Positions 30,942 through 40,593 are shown, counted from the first letter of the stretch. The stretch is 64,000 nucleotides of DNA from Chitinispirillaceae bacterium (GCA_016932075.1 JAFGDP010000010.1:59118-123117), one strand, 5' to 3'. Program-made: numbers and translations. The notes: generated from the letters alone by a model not told the origin.

Positions 30942-32330
30942 ATGATACGGGCCGGAATGTACGAGCAGTGCGGCATATTCGGCGTCTACAACCACCCCTC
31001 GGCGGCGGAGATCACCTACCTCGGTCTCTACGCACTCCAGCATCGCGGCCAGGAATCAAGCGGGATTGCGGTGTCCGATACCCGCGCCATCACCGCACAT
31101 AAGGGAATGGGGCTGGTAAACCATGTGTTTCGCGATGAAGAAACGCTGGCCCGCCTCAAAGGGGTCCACGCGCTGGGCCACAATCGTTACTCTACGACCG
31201 GATCGTCGACGCTTGTCAATTCCCAACCCATCCTCATCGACTTCAAGGCAGGCCAGATTGCGGGCGCGCACAACGGCAACCTGACCAACGCCCCTGCGCT
31301 CCGCAGCCAGATGGAAAAGGACGGGTCGATCTTCATGTCCACGACCGACACCGAGGTGATCATGCATCTCCTCGCACGCTCCCGCCGGTCGACCATCGAA
31401 AAGATGATCCTCGAATCGCTGTCGCACATTCAGGGCGCCTATTCAATGCTTTTTCTCACACCCGATGCCCTCTTCGGTGTGCGCGATCCGCGGGGCGTCC
31501 GGCCGCTTGTTCTGGGAAAACGAGGCGCATCCTGGCTGCTGTCGTCAGAAACATGCGCCTTTGACCTTGTCGGCGCAACCATGGAACGGGAAATCGAGCC
31601 CGGCGAAATGGTCAAGATCGACAAGCAGGGGATCACCAGCTATCAGGTCCCGCTGTTCGAGCGGATCAGAAACCGCGCGCACTGCATCTTCGAATATATT
31701 TACTTCTCCCGGCCCGACAGCTTCGCGTTTGGCAACAACGTAGACAAAATCAGGCGTAAATTCGGCCGGCAGCTCGCGATCGAGCATCCGTGCGAGGGAG
31801 CGGACGTGGTCGTTGGCATTCCTGATTCGGCCACGACCGCGGCACTCGGCTACGCGCAGGAATCCGGGATCCCCTACGACATCGGCCTGATCCGCAACCA
31901 CTACGTGGGCCGCACGTTCATTCACCCGGTGCAGGCCGGACGGGACCACAACGTCCGCATCAAATTCAATCCGGTCAAGGGCGTTCTCAAAGGAAAAAAG
32001 GTCGTGCTCGTGGATGACTCCATCGTGCGCGGCACCACCATGAAAAAAATCGTGACGCTGATCAAGACCGCGGAACCGGCGGAAATCCACCTTCGCATAT
32101 CATCGCCGCCCATCACCTGCCCCTGTTTCTACGGAATCGACATGCCGACCAAGGAGGAACTCATTGCCTCGGTGAAAACCATTCCGGAAATCCAGAAACA
32201 CCTCGGCGTGCAATCGCTTGGCTACCTTTCGATCGAAGGACTGCTGTCCGTGCTCAAGCCCGGGGAACGACAAGAGTTTTGCACCGCGTGTTTTAACGGC
32301 ACGTATTTCACAGAACCCGCCGAAGCGTAG
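30942..32330 (+). CDS. purF: Amidophosphoribosyltransferase
   Basis: 462 aa from the ATG at 30942 (AAAGGA seven bases upstream). This gives a nine-residue propeptide before the catalytic Cys in EQCGIFGVYNH, which must be exposed by cleavage. Glutaminase residues HRGQESSGI, GHNRYSTTG and HNGNLTN are intact, as is the PRPP loop VLVDDSIVRGTT. It catalyses the first committed step of purine synthesis. It shares a transcription unit with the Cys-less paralogue. Confidence 0.96.
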   Translation: MIRAGMYEQCGIFGVYNHPSAAEITYLGLYALQHRGQESSGIAVSDTRAITAHKGMGLVNHVFRDEETLARLKGVHALGHNRYSTTGSSTLVNSQPILIDFKAGQIAGAHNGNLTNAPALRSQMEKDGSIFMSTTDTEVIMHLLARSRRSTIEKMILESLSHIQGAYSMLFLTPDALFGVRDPRGVRPLVLGKRGASWLLSSETCAFDLVGATMEREIEPGEMVKIDKQGITSYQVPLFERIRNRAHCIFEYIYFSRPDSFAFGNNVDKIRRKFGRQLAIEHPCEGADVVVGIPDSATTAALGYAQESGIPYDIGLIRNHYVGRTFIHPVQAGRDHNVRIKFNPVKGVLKGKKVVLVDDSIVRGTTMKKIVTLIKTAEPAEIHLRISSPPITCPCFYGIDMPTKEELIASVKTIPEIQKHLGVQSLGYLSIEGLLSVLKPGERQEFCTACFNGTYFTEPAEA

Positions 32331-32349
32331 AGGCCGCCTTTACAAACCA

Positions 32350-34311
32350 TCAGTACGTCGCCCTGATGATCACATCCTGCGTGTCGGCCGCGTTCGCTGC
32401 ATCACGAGCGATAATCCGCAGCGTGTCGGTATAGGTCATCCCGACAATAAAGGCCTGACGGGCATTTTTGGTGACGATCCTCCATCGGCGGTTCCAGAAC
32501 GTGATAGTAATGTCCCCCTTATTTGGTATGGCTTCGGGCGGCGTGATAATAAGCCGCGAAAGCCACTGCAGCGTGTAGATCTTTCCCCGCGTGGTGTCCT
32601 GGGTCCAAGTCAAGGAAGAGACTGCGTTATCTGGATCAATGACACTTTTATCGGCTAATATCGTATCAAAATCTCTTTTCGCGATCTTGGTCACGCTCTT
32701 CCAGGTGATTTCAGGCGGATCATTGACCGGATTGATCCGGTAGGTCGCTCCGGCATAGCCGCTCGCGTTGTTCGGCCAGTTGGCAATAAACGTAAACGCC
32801 TCAACGCCGTTCCATTCGTTGTCAGGAACCGCGAATGAAACCATCCGTGTTGCGGCATTGAAGTTTGCATTGATACCGCTGTCCGGCTTTGTCTCCAGCA
32901 CCTGCCACTCGACGGCAGCCCTCCAGTTGGGAATACCCACCGGAGGAGGATCTATGTTTATGCTGCTGTCGAGGTTGATCGAAGGAAACGTGCCGTTTTC
33001 ATTTATGGTACGATCGACGATATTTCTGAAGGTAAACCGGTATACGGTCGTTCCGGTGTAAAGGATATGGACCGGCAGGGACCCTGCATTCCCGGCCCTG
33101 TCCCAGACCCGCACCTCGTTCATATTCAAGCCGGAATCGAGCTCAGCAATAATTGCCATGGCCACCGAATCGTTTATGACGGTCATAGGACGCATGAGAA
33201 GCGGATTGATGACAAATGCCGCCGAATCGATCGGCGAGTCATCAATGATGCGGACGAACAGGCTGCACGGCAGTGTATTCACGATTGAATCGTCGATCGA
33301 CGGCGCGACATGTATGAGAGAAAGACGTGGCGAGGCCGTATCCATCACGAACACCGTGCATTGCGCGAACGCGCTGCCGTTGCCTGAGCTGTCAACGGCC
33401 TGCGCCATCACCACAATCGTATCAAAGAATGGGGCCGAGACCGGAAGCGATATCGACGTCGCGGCCCGGTCCGTTCCCGATAACGGAGGGGAAAAAGAGG
33501 TTCCCGTGGTGCTGTCGAACCACACTTTGCACTCCTGGATATCGCCGTCAGGATCGGATATGGCAAATCGCACGCCAGCAGTATCATGCGTATAGACCCG
33601 GTACTGCTGCGAGTCCGGCGCAAGGGACGGTGGATATTGGATGAGAAGTGTCCGTTGCGCGGAATCGACCTTGACCCCACCGCAGAAAACTGCGGCATGC
33701 AGGGTATGCTGGTCGCCGGAGGTGACGGTAAAAGAAAACGACAGCGTCGAATCCGCAGCGGCAAAGTCTTTCAGGGTTGTCACCGGCGCTCCACCCCCAG
33801 CGTTGCTGAACACAACAGCGATACTGTCGACCAGTTCCGGAAGAAAGACGCGTAACGAACAGGTATATTCCCTGAAAACGGTCGCCTTTGGGGGCACGGT
33901 CATTGCCAAGATACCGGGATGCTGGGCCGAAAACGATTGAATGAGCGAATCGATTCCGCCGTTTTTCCGGAAAAGATAGGCGGCGAGTACCGGCTGCGCT
34001 TCGCTTGTCAAGGCAAACGCCATCGGTAAGGCCGTATCGCTTCTTGTCAAGTCATGGCGTGCCATGACCGTAGAATCGCGCCCCCCCTGTCTCCGCAAGA
34101 CCTTGACGCTGTCGGCAAGCTGGGGGAGAAAAACATACAGGGTGCACCGATACGCCTGAAACGAGGTAAGCACCGGCGGAAGGGTGGCGAACGACCGGGC
34201 AGTGTCGATCCGTGCATTTTCAGGATTGGTGTACGGATCCTCAAGCCCGGTGCATTGCAGCAGCAGGACGACGGCCAGCGATATTCCGCTAACGAGACGT
34301 GATGCGTTCAT
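32350..34311 (-). CDS. Large Ig-like-domain lipoprotein
   Basis: 653 aa from the ATG at 34311, chosen for GAGGAG six bases upstream. The start NASRLVSGISLAVVLLLQC gives a hydrophobic segment and a lipobox-like Cys. Residues about 40-250 hold two related repeats (YRCTLYVFLPQLADSVKV and YTCSLRVFLPELVDSIAV). Then come Ig-like/fibronectin-like stretches (DTAGVRFAISDPDGDIQECK) and a cadherin-like C-terminus (NPVNDPPEITW, PNKGDITITFWNR). It is probably surface-exposed and adhesive or structural. It converges with purF. No enzyme motif was seen. Confidence 0.75.
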   Translation of the reverse strand: MNASRLVSGISLAVVLLLQCTGLEDPYTNPENARIDTARSFATLPPVLTSFQAYRCTLYVFLPQLADSVKVLRRQGGRDSTVMARHDLTRSDTALPMAFALTSEAQPVLAAYLFRKNGGIDSLIQSFSAQHPGILAMTVPPKATVFREYTCSLRVFLPELVDSIAVVFSNAGGGAPVTTLKDFAAADSTLSFSFTVTSGDQHTLHAAVFCGGVKVDSAQRTLLIQYPPSLAPDSQQYRVYTHDTAGVRFAISDPDGDIQECKVWFDSTTGTSFSPPLSGTDRAATSISLPVSAPFFDTIVVMAQAVDSSGNGSAFAQCTVFVMDTASPRLSLIHVAPSIDDSIVNTLPCSLFVRIIDDSPIDSAAFVINPLLMRPMTVINDSVAMAIIAELDSGLNMNEVRVWDRAGNAGSLPVHILYTGTTVYRFTFRNIVDRTINENGTFPSINLDSSINIDPPPVGIPNWRAAVEWQVLETKPDSGINANFNAATRMVSFAVPDNEWNGVEAFTFIANWPNNASGYAGATYRINPVNDPPEITWKSVTKIAKRDFDTILADKSVIDPDNAVSSLTWTQDTTRGKIYTLQWLSRLIITPPEAIPNKGDITITFWNRRWRIVTKNARQAFIVGMTYTDTLRIIARDAANAADTQDVIIRATY

Positions 34312-34489
34312 GATCGGCTCCTCGTGATACAGCGTCACACGGTGCACGGTTACCCCTTCAGGCGAGACCGGTCAGAAAATACATTCAACGGTCAGCCGCA
34401 GACAAACCATGCCTCCCCACGAACGGCCGGCGTAACATGGTGCCCTTCCCGGGCTCTTTCTTTTCGGAAAGCAACGGAAGGCGGCAGCT

Positions 34490-35224
34490 TCAGCGGCCTT
34501 CGCTCAGCCGGTTGACGAGGAATTCCGGCATTTTTATCTTCTTCATTTTTTCCTGCGCCTTGTCAATGGCATACGGCACGCGGCGATAGGTGAATTCTTG
34601 GACCGCAGCATCAAATACCGCATAGCAGGAATCAGGGTTGCGGTCGCGAGGCTGGCCCACGCTTCCGACATTGATGAGGAACCGTGAACCGTCCAAGCCG
34701 CCGATGGTGATCTGGGATGCCTGGTGAACATACACTTCTTTTTTATCGTCAAGAACGATAATAATCGGAATATGCGTATGGCCGACCAGGCAGATCTGCG
34801 AGTCAAAATACTGAAAATTAAACGCGGCTTCCTCAAGCGAGGTGATATAGTACCACATGTTCGGCTCGTACGGCGTGGAATGGACAAGCGTCAGCGTTTC
34901 ACGCGTCAACACGAGCGGCAGTGAGAGCAGGAACGAGCGGACCTCGTTTTTCAGATTCGCGGCCGTCCACTCAATGGCGATCTTTGCGTGACTGTTGAAA
35001 TGGTGCGTGGCCAGAAGATTGACTGCCGCCGCGTCATGATTGCCGAGCAGAATATAGGCGCATTTCTGCCGGACCAGCTCGGCGCATTCATTGGGATTCG
35101 CACCATAGCCGACGATATCACCGAGGCAGACGATCTCATCGACGTGTTGACCTTCAATGTCTTCAAATACCGCTTCGAGCGCCTCGAGATTCCCGTGAAT
35201 ATCGGATATAAACGCAAATCGCAT
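34490..35224 (-). CDS. Calcineurin-like metallophosphoesterase (YfcE/ApaH-like)
   Basis: 244 aa with the two-metal signatures FISDIHGNLEALEAV, CLGDIVGYG, LLGNHD and GHTHIPI, and GSVGQPRDRN near the end. This is the short soluble family often annotated as phosphodiesterase or diadenosine-tetraphosphatase-like. It lies five bases after the FHA gene on the same strand, so the two are probably co-transcribed. Substrate unknown. Confidence 0.9.
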   Translation of the reverse strand: MRFAFISDIHGNLEALEAVFEDIEGQHVDEIVCLGDIVGYGANPNECAELVRQKCAYILLGNHDAAAVNLLATHHFNSHAKIAIEWTAANLKNEVRSFLLSLPLVLTRETLTLVHSTPYEPNMWYYITSLEEAAFNFQYFDSQICLVGHTHIPIIIVLDDKKEVYVHQASQITIGGLDGSRFLINVGSVGQPRDRNPDSCYAVFDAAVQEFTYRRVPYAIDKAQEKMKKIKMPEFLVNRLSEGR

Positions 35225-35229
35225 GCGCC

Positions 35230-36015
35230 TTATCCGTTTTCCATATACCGGAACGAGGTCGATCCGATATCGATTCTGTCTTTATGACGGAGGATCTGTG
35301 ATTTGATCGAACGCCCGTTGACCCTGATCTTTGCCATCATTTTATGCGAACTGATCCGATACCCCTCATCGGTAAGCTCAATATACGCCTGCTGCTCAGA
35401 TATAAAAAAACCGGCAACCGGGATGTCGTCAGAATCGCCGCTCCCGATAGTCATATACGGTTTGTCAATAATGAACGACAGGTGTTTGGCTGTATCGATC
35501 AGGATGGGCGTTTTTTCGCCGCCCTCACCGTCACCCGGCAGCGGCATCTTTTGCGTCTGGTGGCGCGGCGGAAGCACTTCATCAACGGGTTCCGATCGCG
35601 CTTCCCGCGCTTTTTTATACGACTTGGTATCGGACTTTTTCTCGACCGGAGCAGACTCCTGGGCCGGTTGCGGTGCGGTAACAGAGCCGCTTGAACCGTA
35701 GTCTGACGGGACCTCGACCCCGGGCGCTATTTCTTCGTAAACAATGGTGAATTTACCAATGGTAATCTTGTCGCCGCTGTGAAGGGGCACCTTTTTGACC
35801 CGCTTGCCGTTTACCGACGTGCCATTGAGCGAATTGAGGTCGGTCAGCACGAATTTACGGTCATAATCCTCCTCAATACGCAGGTGGCGCCGGGAAACTC
35901 CCATATTCGCAATTGAAATCGTGTTTTCGGGAAGCCGTCCTATTGTGATAACAGGTTCGTCGATAATGTAGGTATTAAGCGGCTTACCCTCGTAAAAGAC
36001 CATGAACTTTGCCAT
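35230..36015 (-). CDS. Protein with two FHA domains
   Basis: 261 aa from the ATG at 36015 (TAAGGG five bases upstream). The N-terminal FHA domain (residues about 1-95) has ITIGRLPEN, VSRRHLRI and LNSLNGTSVNG, the phosphothreonine-binding set. A Pro/Ser/Lys linker of about 50 residues follows. The C-terminal domain (about 165-260) keeps the FHA outline (YMTIGSGDSDDIPV, RVNGRSI) but lacks the SxxH, so it may not bind phosphopeptides. No Ser/Thr kinase is in the window. Confidence 0.85.
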   Translation of the reverse strand: MAKFMVFYEGKPLNTYIIDEPVITIGRLPENTISIANMGVSRRHLRIEEDYDRKFVLTDLNSLNGTSVNGKRVKKVPLHSGDKITIGKFTIVYEEIAPGVEVPSDYGSSGSVTAPQPAQESAPVEKKSDTKSYKKAREARSEPVDEVLPPRHQTQKMPLPGDGEGGEKTPILIDTAKHLSFIIDKPYMTIGSGDSDDIPVAGFFISEQQAYIELTDEGYRISSHKMMAKIRVNGRSIKSQILRHKDRIDIGSTSFRYMENG

Positions 36016-36187
36016 AGGCACCCTTACCCGTCTGCTGCAGCAAATATAAAACGAAGCTTTCCGCTCGTTCCAAATACATGAAAATACATGTCACTTATAT
36101 TCCATGCAACAGGCTCAACCTTTTTTCTTGGGCGTATAAAAAGCCTTGCATTTCACACGGAGGTAAGTCACAATATAGTATACCTTT

Positions 36188-36931
36188 ATGTGCACCATGC
36201 GTAAATCATTATTTTTCCTCCGGGTTGCACGTCTTTGTACCCTGTGTGTGTTTCTGTCCGTACCTCCTGCGCATTCAGGTACCGATGCGCCAAGCGGGAA
36301 AGAACGGCTGCGTCTGGTCAAAGAACAAATCGATTCTCTTGAAGTGGAAAAACAGGCCTCCAAGCGCCAGGGCCTCCCGATTGCCGATCTTGAACATACC
36401 ACCACCGAGCTTCGTGACAGCGTTGCGCAGCTGCGCGAGGAGGTTCTGGAAAACCGAAACAGCTTCGCCGCCGGGCCGGACCTGTCCGGTTCCCTGCAAA
36501 AAATGATTCCCGCCGCCGTCAATCTCATTGATATACTGCTGATAACAGCGGCAGCGCTCATCGCAACCGTCTTTGTCCTGGTCTATTTTCTGTCCGCAGC
36601 GAAACGGCGCAGAAAAAAATCGGCTGGCCGCCCCGAGGTGAAGCGTTATGAAGGGATTCAGGAAAGGGAACGACGGATAGAGCAAGCGCAAAAAGCGTAT
36701 GTCGCGCAAACGAACAAACCCGTTGATCACGGGAAAATGCCGGAACCGCCTCTCCCGAACGCACCTTTACCGGCACGGCCGCCCGACCATGCAACGAATG
36801 GTCCCGACAATCTGAATAACCTTGTTATTCAGGCGGACCGTGACGGCATGGACATCAAAACCATTTCCGAACGGTATCATGTAGGTGTGGACCAGGTTGC
36901 GCTTATTCTGAAGATGGCAAAGAAAAAATAG
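36188..36931 (+). CDS. Membrane protein with coiled coil and C-terminal helix-turn-helix-like segment
   Basis: About 247 aa; ATG at 36188 or 36197. An N-terminal signal-like segment (SLFFLRVARLCTLCVFLS) is followed by a coiled coil (residues about 40-95, LRLVKEQIDSLEVEKQ), one strong membrane helix near 118-138 (DILLITAAALIATVFVLVYF), a basic/Pro-rich linker and a C-terminal GMDIKTISERYHVGVDQVAL that looks like a small helix-turn-helix as in DUF2802-like proteins. Function unknown. It is upstream of hgcAB on the same strand. Confidence 0.65.
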   Translation: MCTMRKSLFFLRVARLCTLCVFLSVPPAHSGTDAPSGKERLRLVKEQIDSLEVEKQASKRQGLPIADLEHTTTELRDSVAQLREEVLENRNSFAAGPDLSGSLQKMIPAAVNLIDILLITAAALIATVFVLVYFLSAAKRRRKKSAGRPEVKRYEGIQERERRIEQAQKAYVAQTNKPVDHGKMPEPPLPNAPLPARPPDHATNGPDNLNNLVIQADRDGMDIKTISERYHVGVDQVALILKMAKKK

Positions 36932-37009
36932 CGCGGAGCCTGAACGATCCTCCATTTTTATTGTATGAACGGAAGGTATCCTTTTCTTTGAACGGACCAA
37001 ACAGTTTGT

Positions 37010-37219
37010 ATGAGTGTCCTATCAATAGTGGTCGGCGTCATCTGTATCGCCGCCTGTTTCGGCCTCATGGTATGGGGAAGAAACTATCTGGGCGAGAATG
37101 CGGCGCGCAGACCGAACAAGGCACCAGAAGGCGTTCCGCACGAAATAATTGACCATCCGTGCCGCAACTGCGGATCGTGCTTTAACAAAAAAAATGAAGA
37201 AACGACCGGAAACAAATGA
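37010..37219 (+). CDS. Small single-span membrane protein with CxxCxxxC motif
   Basis: 69 aa. One N-terminal membrane helix (SIVVGVICIAACFGLMVWG) is followed by a short polar part ending HPCRNCGSC, a possible metal or Fe-S ligand set, and a basic tail. No strong ribosome site was seen. It lies 106 bases before hgcA on the same strand. I do not recognise the family; a role in metal handling or maturation is only suggested by position and cysteines. Confidence 0.55.
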   Translation: MSVLSIVVGVICIAACFGLMVWGRNYLGENAARRPNKAPEGVPHEIIDHPCRNCGSCFNKKNEETTGNK

Positions 37220-37325
37220 CCGCGCCCACCGGGGCTGCGTCATTGCGAATTCGATCGCTGATTGCGTGACCGTGACCGTCACCCCGGCATTGATCATTGC
37301 GAAAGCAAAATAAACAAAGGATTCT

Positions 37326-38405
37326 ATGACGGATTGTTGCAGTAACCCTGTTGCGGAAAAAGCTTCCTGCTGCTGCGCAACCATGCAATCCCCGCCATAC
37401 CACCCGGCCACCTCGTTGTGGACAGGCGCCGACCGCAGGGCAGCGGTCTTGTGCCGCCTCTTTGACCGGTTCCGCATGCGGTACCGGGTCGATCCCGGCC
37501 TTTATACTCTCGGAACACCCGATCCGGCGTCGCCGGTCTTCGTATCAGCCAACTATGGCCTGAGTTTCAACCTGCTCCGCCGCGCACTTGGTAGCATTGA
37601 CGGCTGGATCCTTGTCCTCGACACAAACGGGATAAACGTCTGGTGCGCGGCAGGAAAAGGAACGTTCGGCACCTCAGCGCTGGTACGACAAATCAAAGCG
37701 GTCAATCTCGCTTCACACCTCTCCCACAGGGAGATTATCGTTCCCCAGCTCGGGGCTGCCGGCATTTCGGCACACGACGTTAAAAAAGCGACCGGATTCG
37801 TTGTCCGCTACGGACCCGTGCGCGCCAATGATGTGCCGGCGTATCTTGACAACAACCGGACCGCGACCCCTGTAATGCGCACCGTAACCTTTTCGCTTAC
37901 GGAGCGTGCGATCCTTACGCCCTTGGAACTGGTTCCGGCGTTAAAAAAATTTGTGTGGATCATCCTTGGAACGTTTCTCATTATGGGACTGTTTCCTGAC
38001 GGCATTCTCCTTTCGCCCGGGCTCGACCATGCCGTTCCGGTCATAGGCGCCCTGTTTGCAGCGGTTTTCTCCGGCACCGTACTGACGCCGATCCTTCTTC
38101 CGTTTATCCCGTTTCGGGCGTTCAGCGTCAAGGGCGCGATCATGGGAGCCATTACGCTTGTTCCGTTCGCGCTTGCGTACAAAACAATCTTCCTCAACAG
38201 CATCCTTTTAACGTCGGCCGTCGCGCTTGTTGGCTGCGCCATCTCCTCGTACCTCGCGCTCAATTTCACCGGGAGCACGACCTATACCTCCATGTCAGGC
38301 GTGAAAAAGGAGATGCGCGTTGCGCTGCCGGTCTATGGCGCGCTGTGCGTGGTGGCAACCGCGCTTGTGGTACTGTTCAAACTGTATGAATGGGGGATCC
38401 TGTGA
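37326..38405 (+). CDS. hgcA: Mercury methylation corrinoid protein HgcA
   Basis: 359 aa. The diagnostic cap-helix motif NVWCAAGK is at residues 104-111 with Cys107 as the expected lower axial cobalt ligand, followed by GTFGTSALVRQI. Residues about 55-190 are the CFeSP-like corrinoid-binding domain. Five membrane helices follow (about 208-228, 236-262, 268-288, 292-313, 331-353), as in known HgcA, with FTGSTTYTSMSGVKKEM before the last. The N-terminus has extra cysteines (CC at 4-5, CCC at 15-17). It transfers a methyl group to Hg(II), giving methylmercury. Its stop overlaps the hgcB start. Confidence 0.95.
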   Translation: MTDCCSNPVAEKASCCCATMQSPPYHPATSLWTGADRRAAVLCRLFDRFRMRYRVDPGLYTLGTPDPASPVFVSANYGLSFNLLRRALGSIDGWILVLDTNGINVWCAAGKGTFGTSALVRQIKAVNLASHLSHREIIVPQLGAAGISAHDVKKATGFVVRYGPVRANDVPAYLDNNRTATPVMRTVTFSLTERAILTPLELVPALKKFVWIILGTFLIMGLFPDGILLSPGLDHAVPVIGALFAAVFSGTVLTPILLPFIPFRAFSVKGAIMGAITLVPFALAYKTIFLNSILLTSAVALVGCAISSYLALNFTGSTTYTSMSGVKKEMRVALPVYGALCVVATALVVLFKLYEWGIL

Positions 38406-38701
38406 ACTACCTGAAAAACGTAGCAACGCTGCGACTCGATCCCCAAAAATGCACTGGCTGCGGCAGGTGCACGGAAGTCTGCCCGCGCGCCGTCCTGACC
38501 ATCAACAACCGCAAGGCCGTCATCATTCAACATGACGCCTGCATTGAGTGCGGCGCATGCATGCGTAACTGCGCGTTCCAGGCGATCTCCGTCACCACCG
38601 GCGTGGGCTGCGCGACCGCGCTCATCACCTCCTTGATCACGGGCAAAGAACCGGTCTGCGGATGCAGCAACGAGGGAAGCGATGCGAAGGGGTGCTGCTG
38701 A
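38402..38701 (+). CDS. hgcB: Mercury methylation ferredoxin HgcB
   Basis: 99 aa from the GTG at 38402, which overlaps the hgcA stop and has GGGGGA upstream; an ATG at 38390 would add four residues. Two [4Fe-4S] motifs are present: Cys17/20/23/27 and Cys47/50/53/57. The second carries the HgcB signature CIECGACMRNC. The tail has GVGCATA and ends in a Cys pair (98-99), typical of HgcB. It is the electron donor that keeps the HgcA corrinoid in the Co(I) state. The order hgcA-hgcB with overlap matches known methylators. Confidence 0.95.
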   Translation: MNYLKNVATLRLDPQKCTGCGRCTEVCPRAVLTINNRKAVIIQHDACIECGACMRNCAFQAISVTTGVGCATALITSLITGKEPVCGCSNEGSDAKGCC

Positions 38702-39042
38702 AGTCTGCTAATATTTTTTGAAGAAGAAATAGTTGATAGCCTTTTTATTTACTTTTATTCCGCAATCCGCCTACCTACCGTTATAAGTATGAATCCTTTC
38801 ATCCTTATAAGGCCTTTAGGCGCTAAGGCTTGGCTTGGCAGGCAATCATCATTCCTCAATCCGCAATTGAATTGAGTCCCTAGGGGCGGCATGTTTCATG
38901 CCAGACAGCCACATTGAACACATTGGAAACACGAGAATACGTTAAGCAGCATTAAAATTACCAACTATTAAAAATTGACTATATACTAGCACATGAGGAA
39001 CTTGTATGGCCTTTTACCTGTTGCAGAAGCAGGAGGGATAGT
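38702..39042. other. Intergenic region after hgcB
   Basis: 341 bases with no gene recognised. It contains a GGCATG-TTT-CATGCC hairpin (38888-38902), GCAATCCGC-type words near 38760 and 38862 that are the inverse of those near 18530, and an AT-rich stretch with TATACT (38982-38987) that could serve the following gene. AGGAGGG precedes the next start codon. Confidence 0.4.
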
Positions 39043-40446
39043 ATGCCGCGGTTGCAATGGTTTCTTGCACTAGTGATTGTATGCTTGTTCATTACCCTGG
39101 TTTCAGGTGCAGTGATTTTCAGTGACGACTTCTCAGATGCCGGCCAAACCAATCTCAAATGGCTCTGTCCGTTCCCGGCCATTACCCGGGTATGCGAAAA
39201 CGGCACGTACACGATTTTAAACAACAGCAGCTCTGCAGGATTTGTACATAACACTTTTACCGCGCCAAAACCATCAGTATTTACAGCGTCCGGTAAAATA
39301 ACACGTACGTCTGAAAACATCAGCGCCGGCATATTTGTAAGCTTCAACGCCGCAACTGCAACCGGGTATCTGGTCCAGGCCGCTGGCCTTCAGACTGTTC
39401 AACTCATAAAATACCCGGCTGATGAAGATCCTGCCATTCTTTTGGTTGAACGGAACGCGGCAGTGGCAGGCGCTGGTACCAATGAGCTGAAAATCAGTAA
39501 AAAAGACGATTCCATAACCGTGTTCTGCAATGGTGCGTTTATCGGCGTTGTGATAGACGAGTCGCCGGTTCCAGACGGAGATCTGGCCCTTTTAGTTCCA
39601 GGAACCAGCACCGCTGTTTTTGACGATATGGTGGTTACTGATGAGTGGACCGGGCTGCCTGACATTACCACAAAGTGTTTCCGGGATGATTTTGACGACA
39701 GCCAGATAACGGGTTGGATCGATATCGGTAAAAACTACCAGAAAGAGGAATCAGAAGGTTATTTAAAGCTTACGACTACTAATCCTAACGCCTTTGCCAC
39801 GCTATACTCCATATTAAACCAGCATCGTATTGATACTTTTGCCATAATGTCAAGCTTTTCTCATCGCAGCGGCGACCCCATGAGCATGTACGGTATTTAC
39901 ATAATTGGCACCCCTCTAGATGACAGCACGCCCCGAGCCTTTTTCTGCATCAACGCGGCCCGGACTTATGACGCCTATACCTGTTTCGACACTATACGGC
40001 CCCAATCCAGCACGGCAATCAGAGGCGCGGCGTTTGAGAACAATTATTATCACGATACCATCGAAGTGGTGAAAAATCTGACCGGCCCCTCTCCCTATCG
40101 TATGTATGTCAACAATACTCTGCTTGACAGCCTTGCAGCGCCCCGATTCGACAGCTCCGGCATTTTCGGTGTCGGTATCTATGCGGGCCAGGGATTGGTG
40201 GTATGGTCGGATTACTTCCAGTATGGTCCGGACAGGAGTATTTGCCCGGTTGTTATGCCGCTCAGGATCTATCTAAAACGTGCACCACGGTACTTTACAC
40301 CGTATGCCAGCCAGTACCTGTTCGATCCAATGGGCCGCATCGTGCGAACAAGAAAAAACAGACAAGAAAGAACATACCGCGCTCTTGTGCCAGGATTCTA
40401 TATCATGCCGAATGGGAAAAACGGGATTATCCTGAAAAAACCCTGA
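39043..40446 (+). CDS. Secreted LamG/DUF1080-like protein with C-terminal sorting-like tail
   Basis: 467 aa with a signal peptide (WFLALVIVCLFITLVSG). Two concanavalin-like beta-sandwich units are suggested: residues about 24-205 (FSDDFSDAG, TVFCNGAFIGVV, AVFDDMVV) and about 213-400 (FRDDFDDSQITGWIDIG, YRMYVNNTLLDSL, WSDYFQYG). The last 50 residues (YLFDPMGRIVRTRKN, VPGFYIMPNGKNGI) resemble the beta-rich sorting/anchor tails of Bacteroidetes-Fibrobacteres secreted proteins and the end of the GH105 protein. Likely binds extracellular glycans; no catalytic residues identified. Confidence 0.7.
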   Translation: MPRLQWFLALVIVCLFITLVSGAVIFSDDFSDAGQTNLKWLCPFPAITRVCENGTYTILNNSSSAGFVHNTFTAPKPSVFTASGKITRTSENISAGIFVSFNAATATGYLVQAAGLQTVQLIKYPADEDPAILLVERNAAVAGAGTNELKISKKDDSITVFCNGAFIGVVIDESPVPDGDLALLVPGTSTAVFDDMVVTDEWTGLPDITTKCFRDDFDDSQITGWIDIGKNYQKEESEGYLKLTTTNPNAFATLYSILNQHRIDTFAIMSSFSHRSGDPMSMYGIYIIGTPLDDSTPRAFFCINAARTYDAYTCFDTIRPQSSTAIRGAAFENNYYHDTIEVVKNLTGPSPYRMYVNNTLLDSLAAPRFDSSGIFGVGIYAGQGLVVWSDYFQYGPDRSICPVVMPLRIYLKRAPRYFTPYASQYLFDPMGRIVRTRKNRQERTYRALVPGFYIMPNGKNGIILKKP

Positions 40447-40493
40447 TGAATGCATTGTGTTTTAAAATTTACATCTGCAATTCTAAAAAAACA

Positions 40494-40521
40494 CGATCCC
40501 GATACCGATAGCGATACCGAT
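40494..40521. repeat. CCGATA-type microsatellite
   Basis: Four to five tandem copies of the hexamer CCGATA with point changes, between two convergent genes. A shorter relative is at 43892-43909. Confidence 0.6.
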
Positions 40522-40593
40522 TATAATCCCGGAGATATAAAAGGGACCGGCAACCGTTGTCACCAGTCCCTTTCCAGTGCCTGCCCTTAGCGG

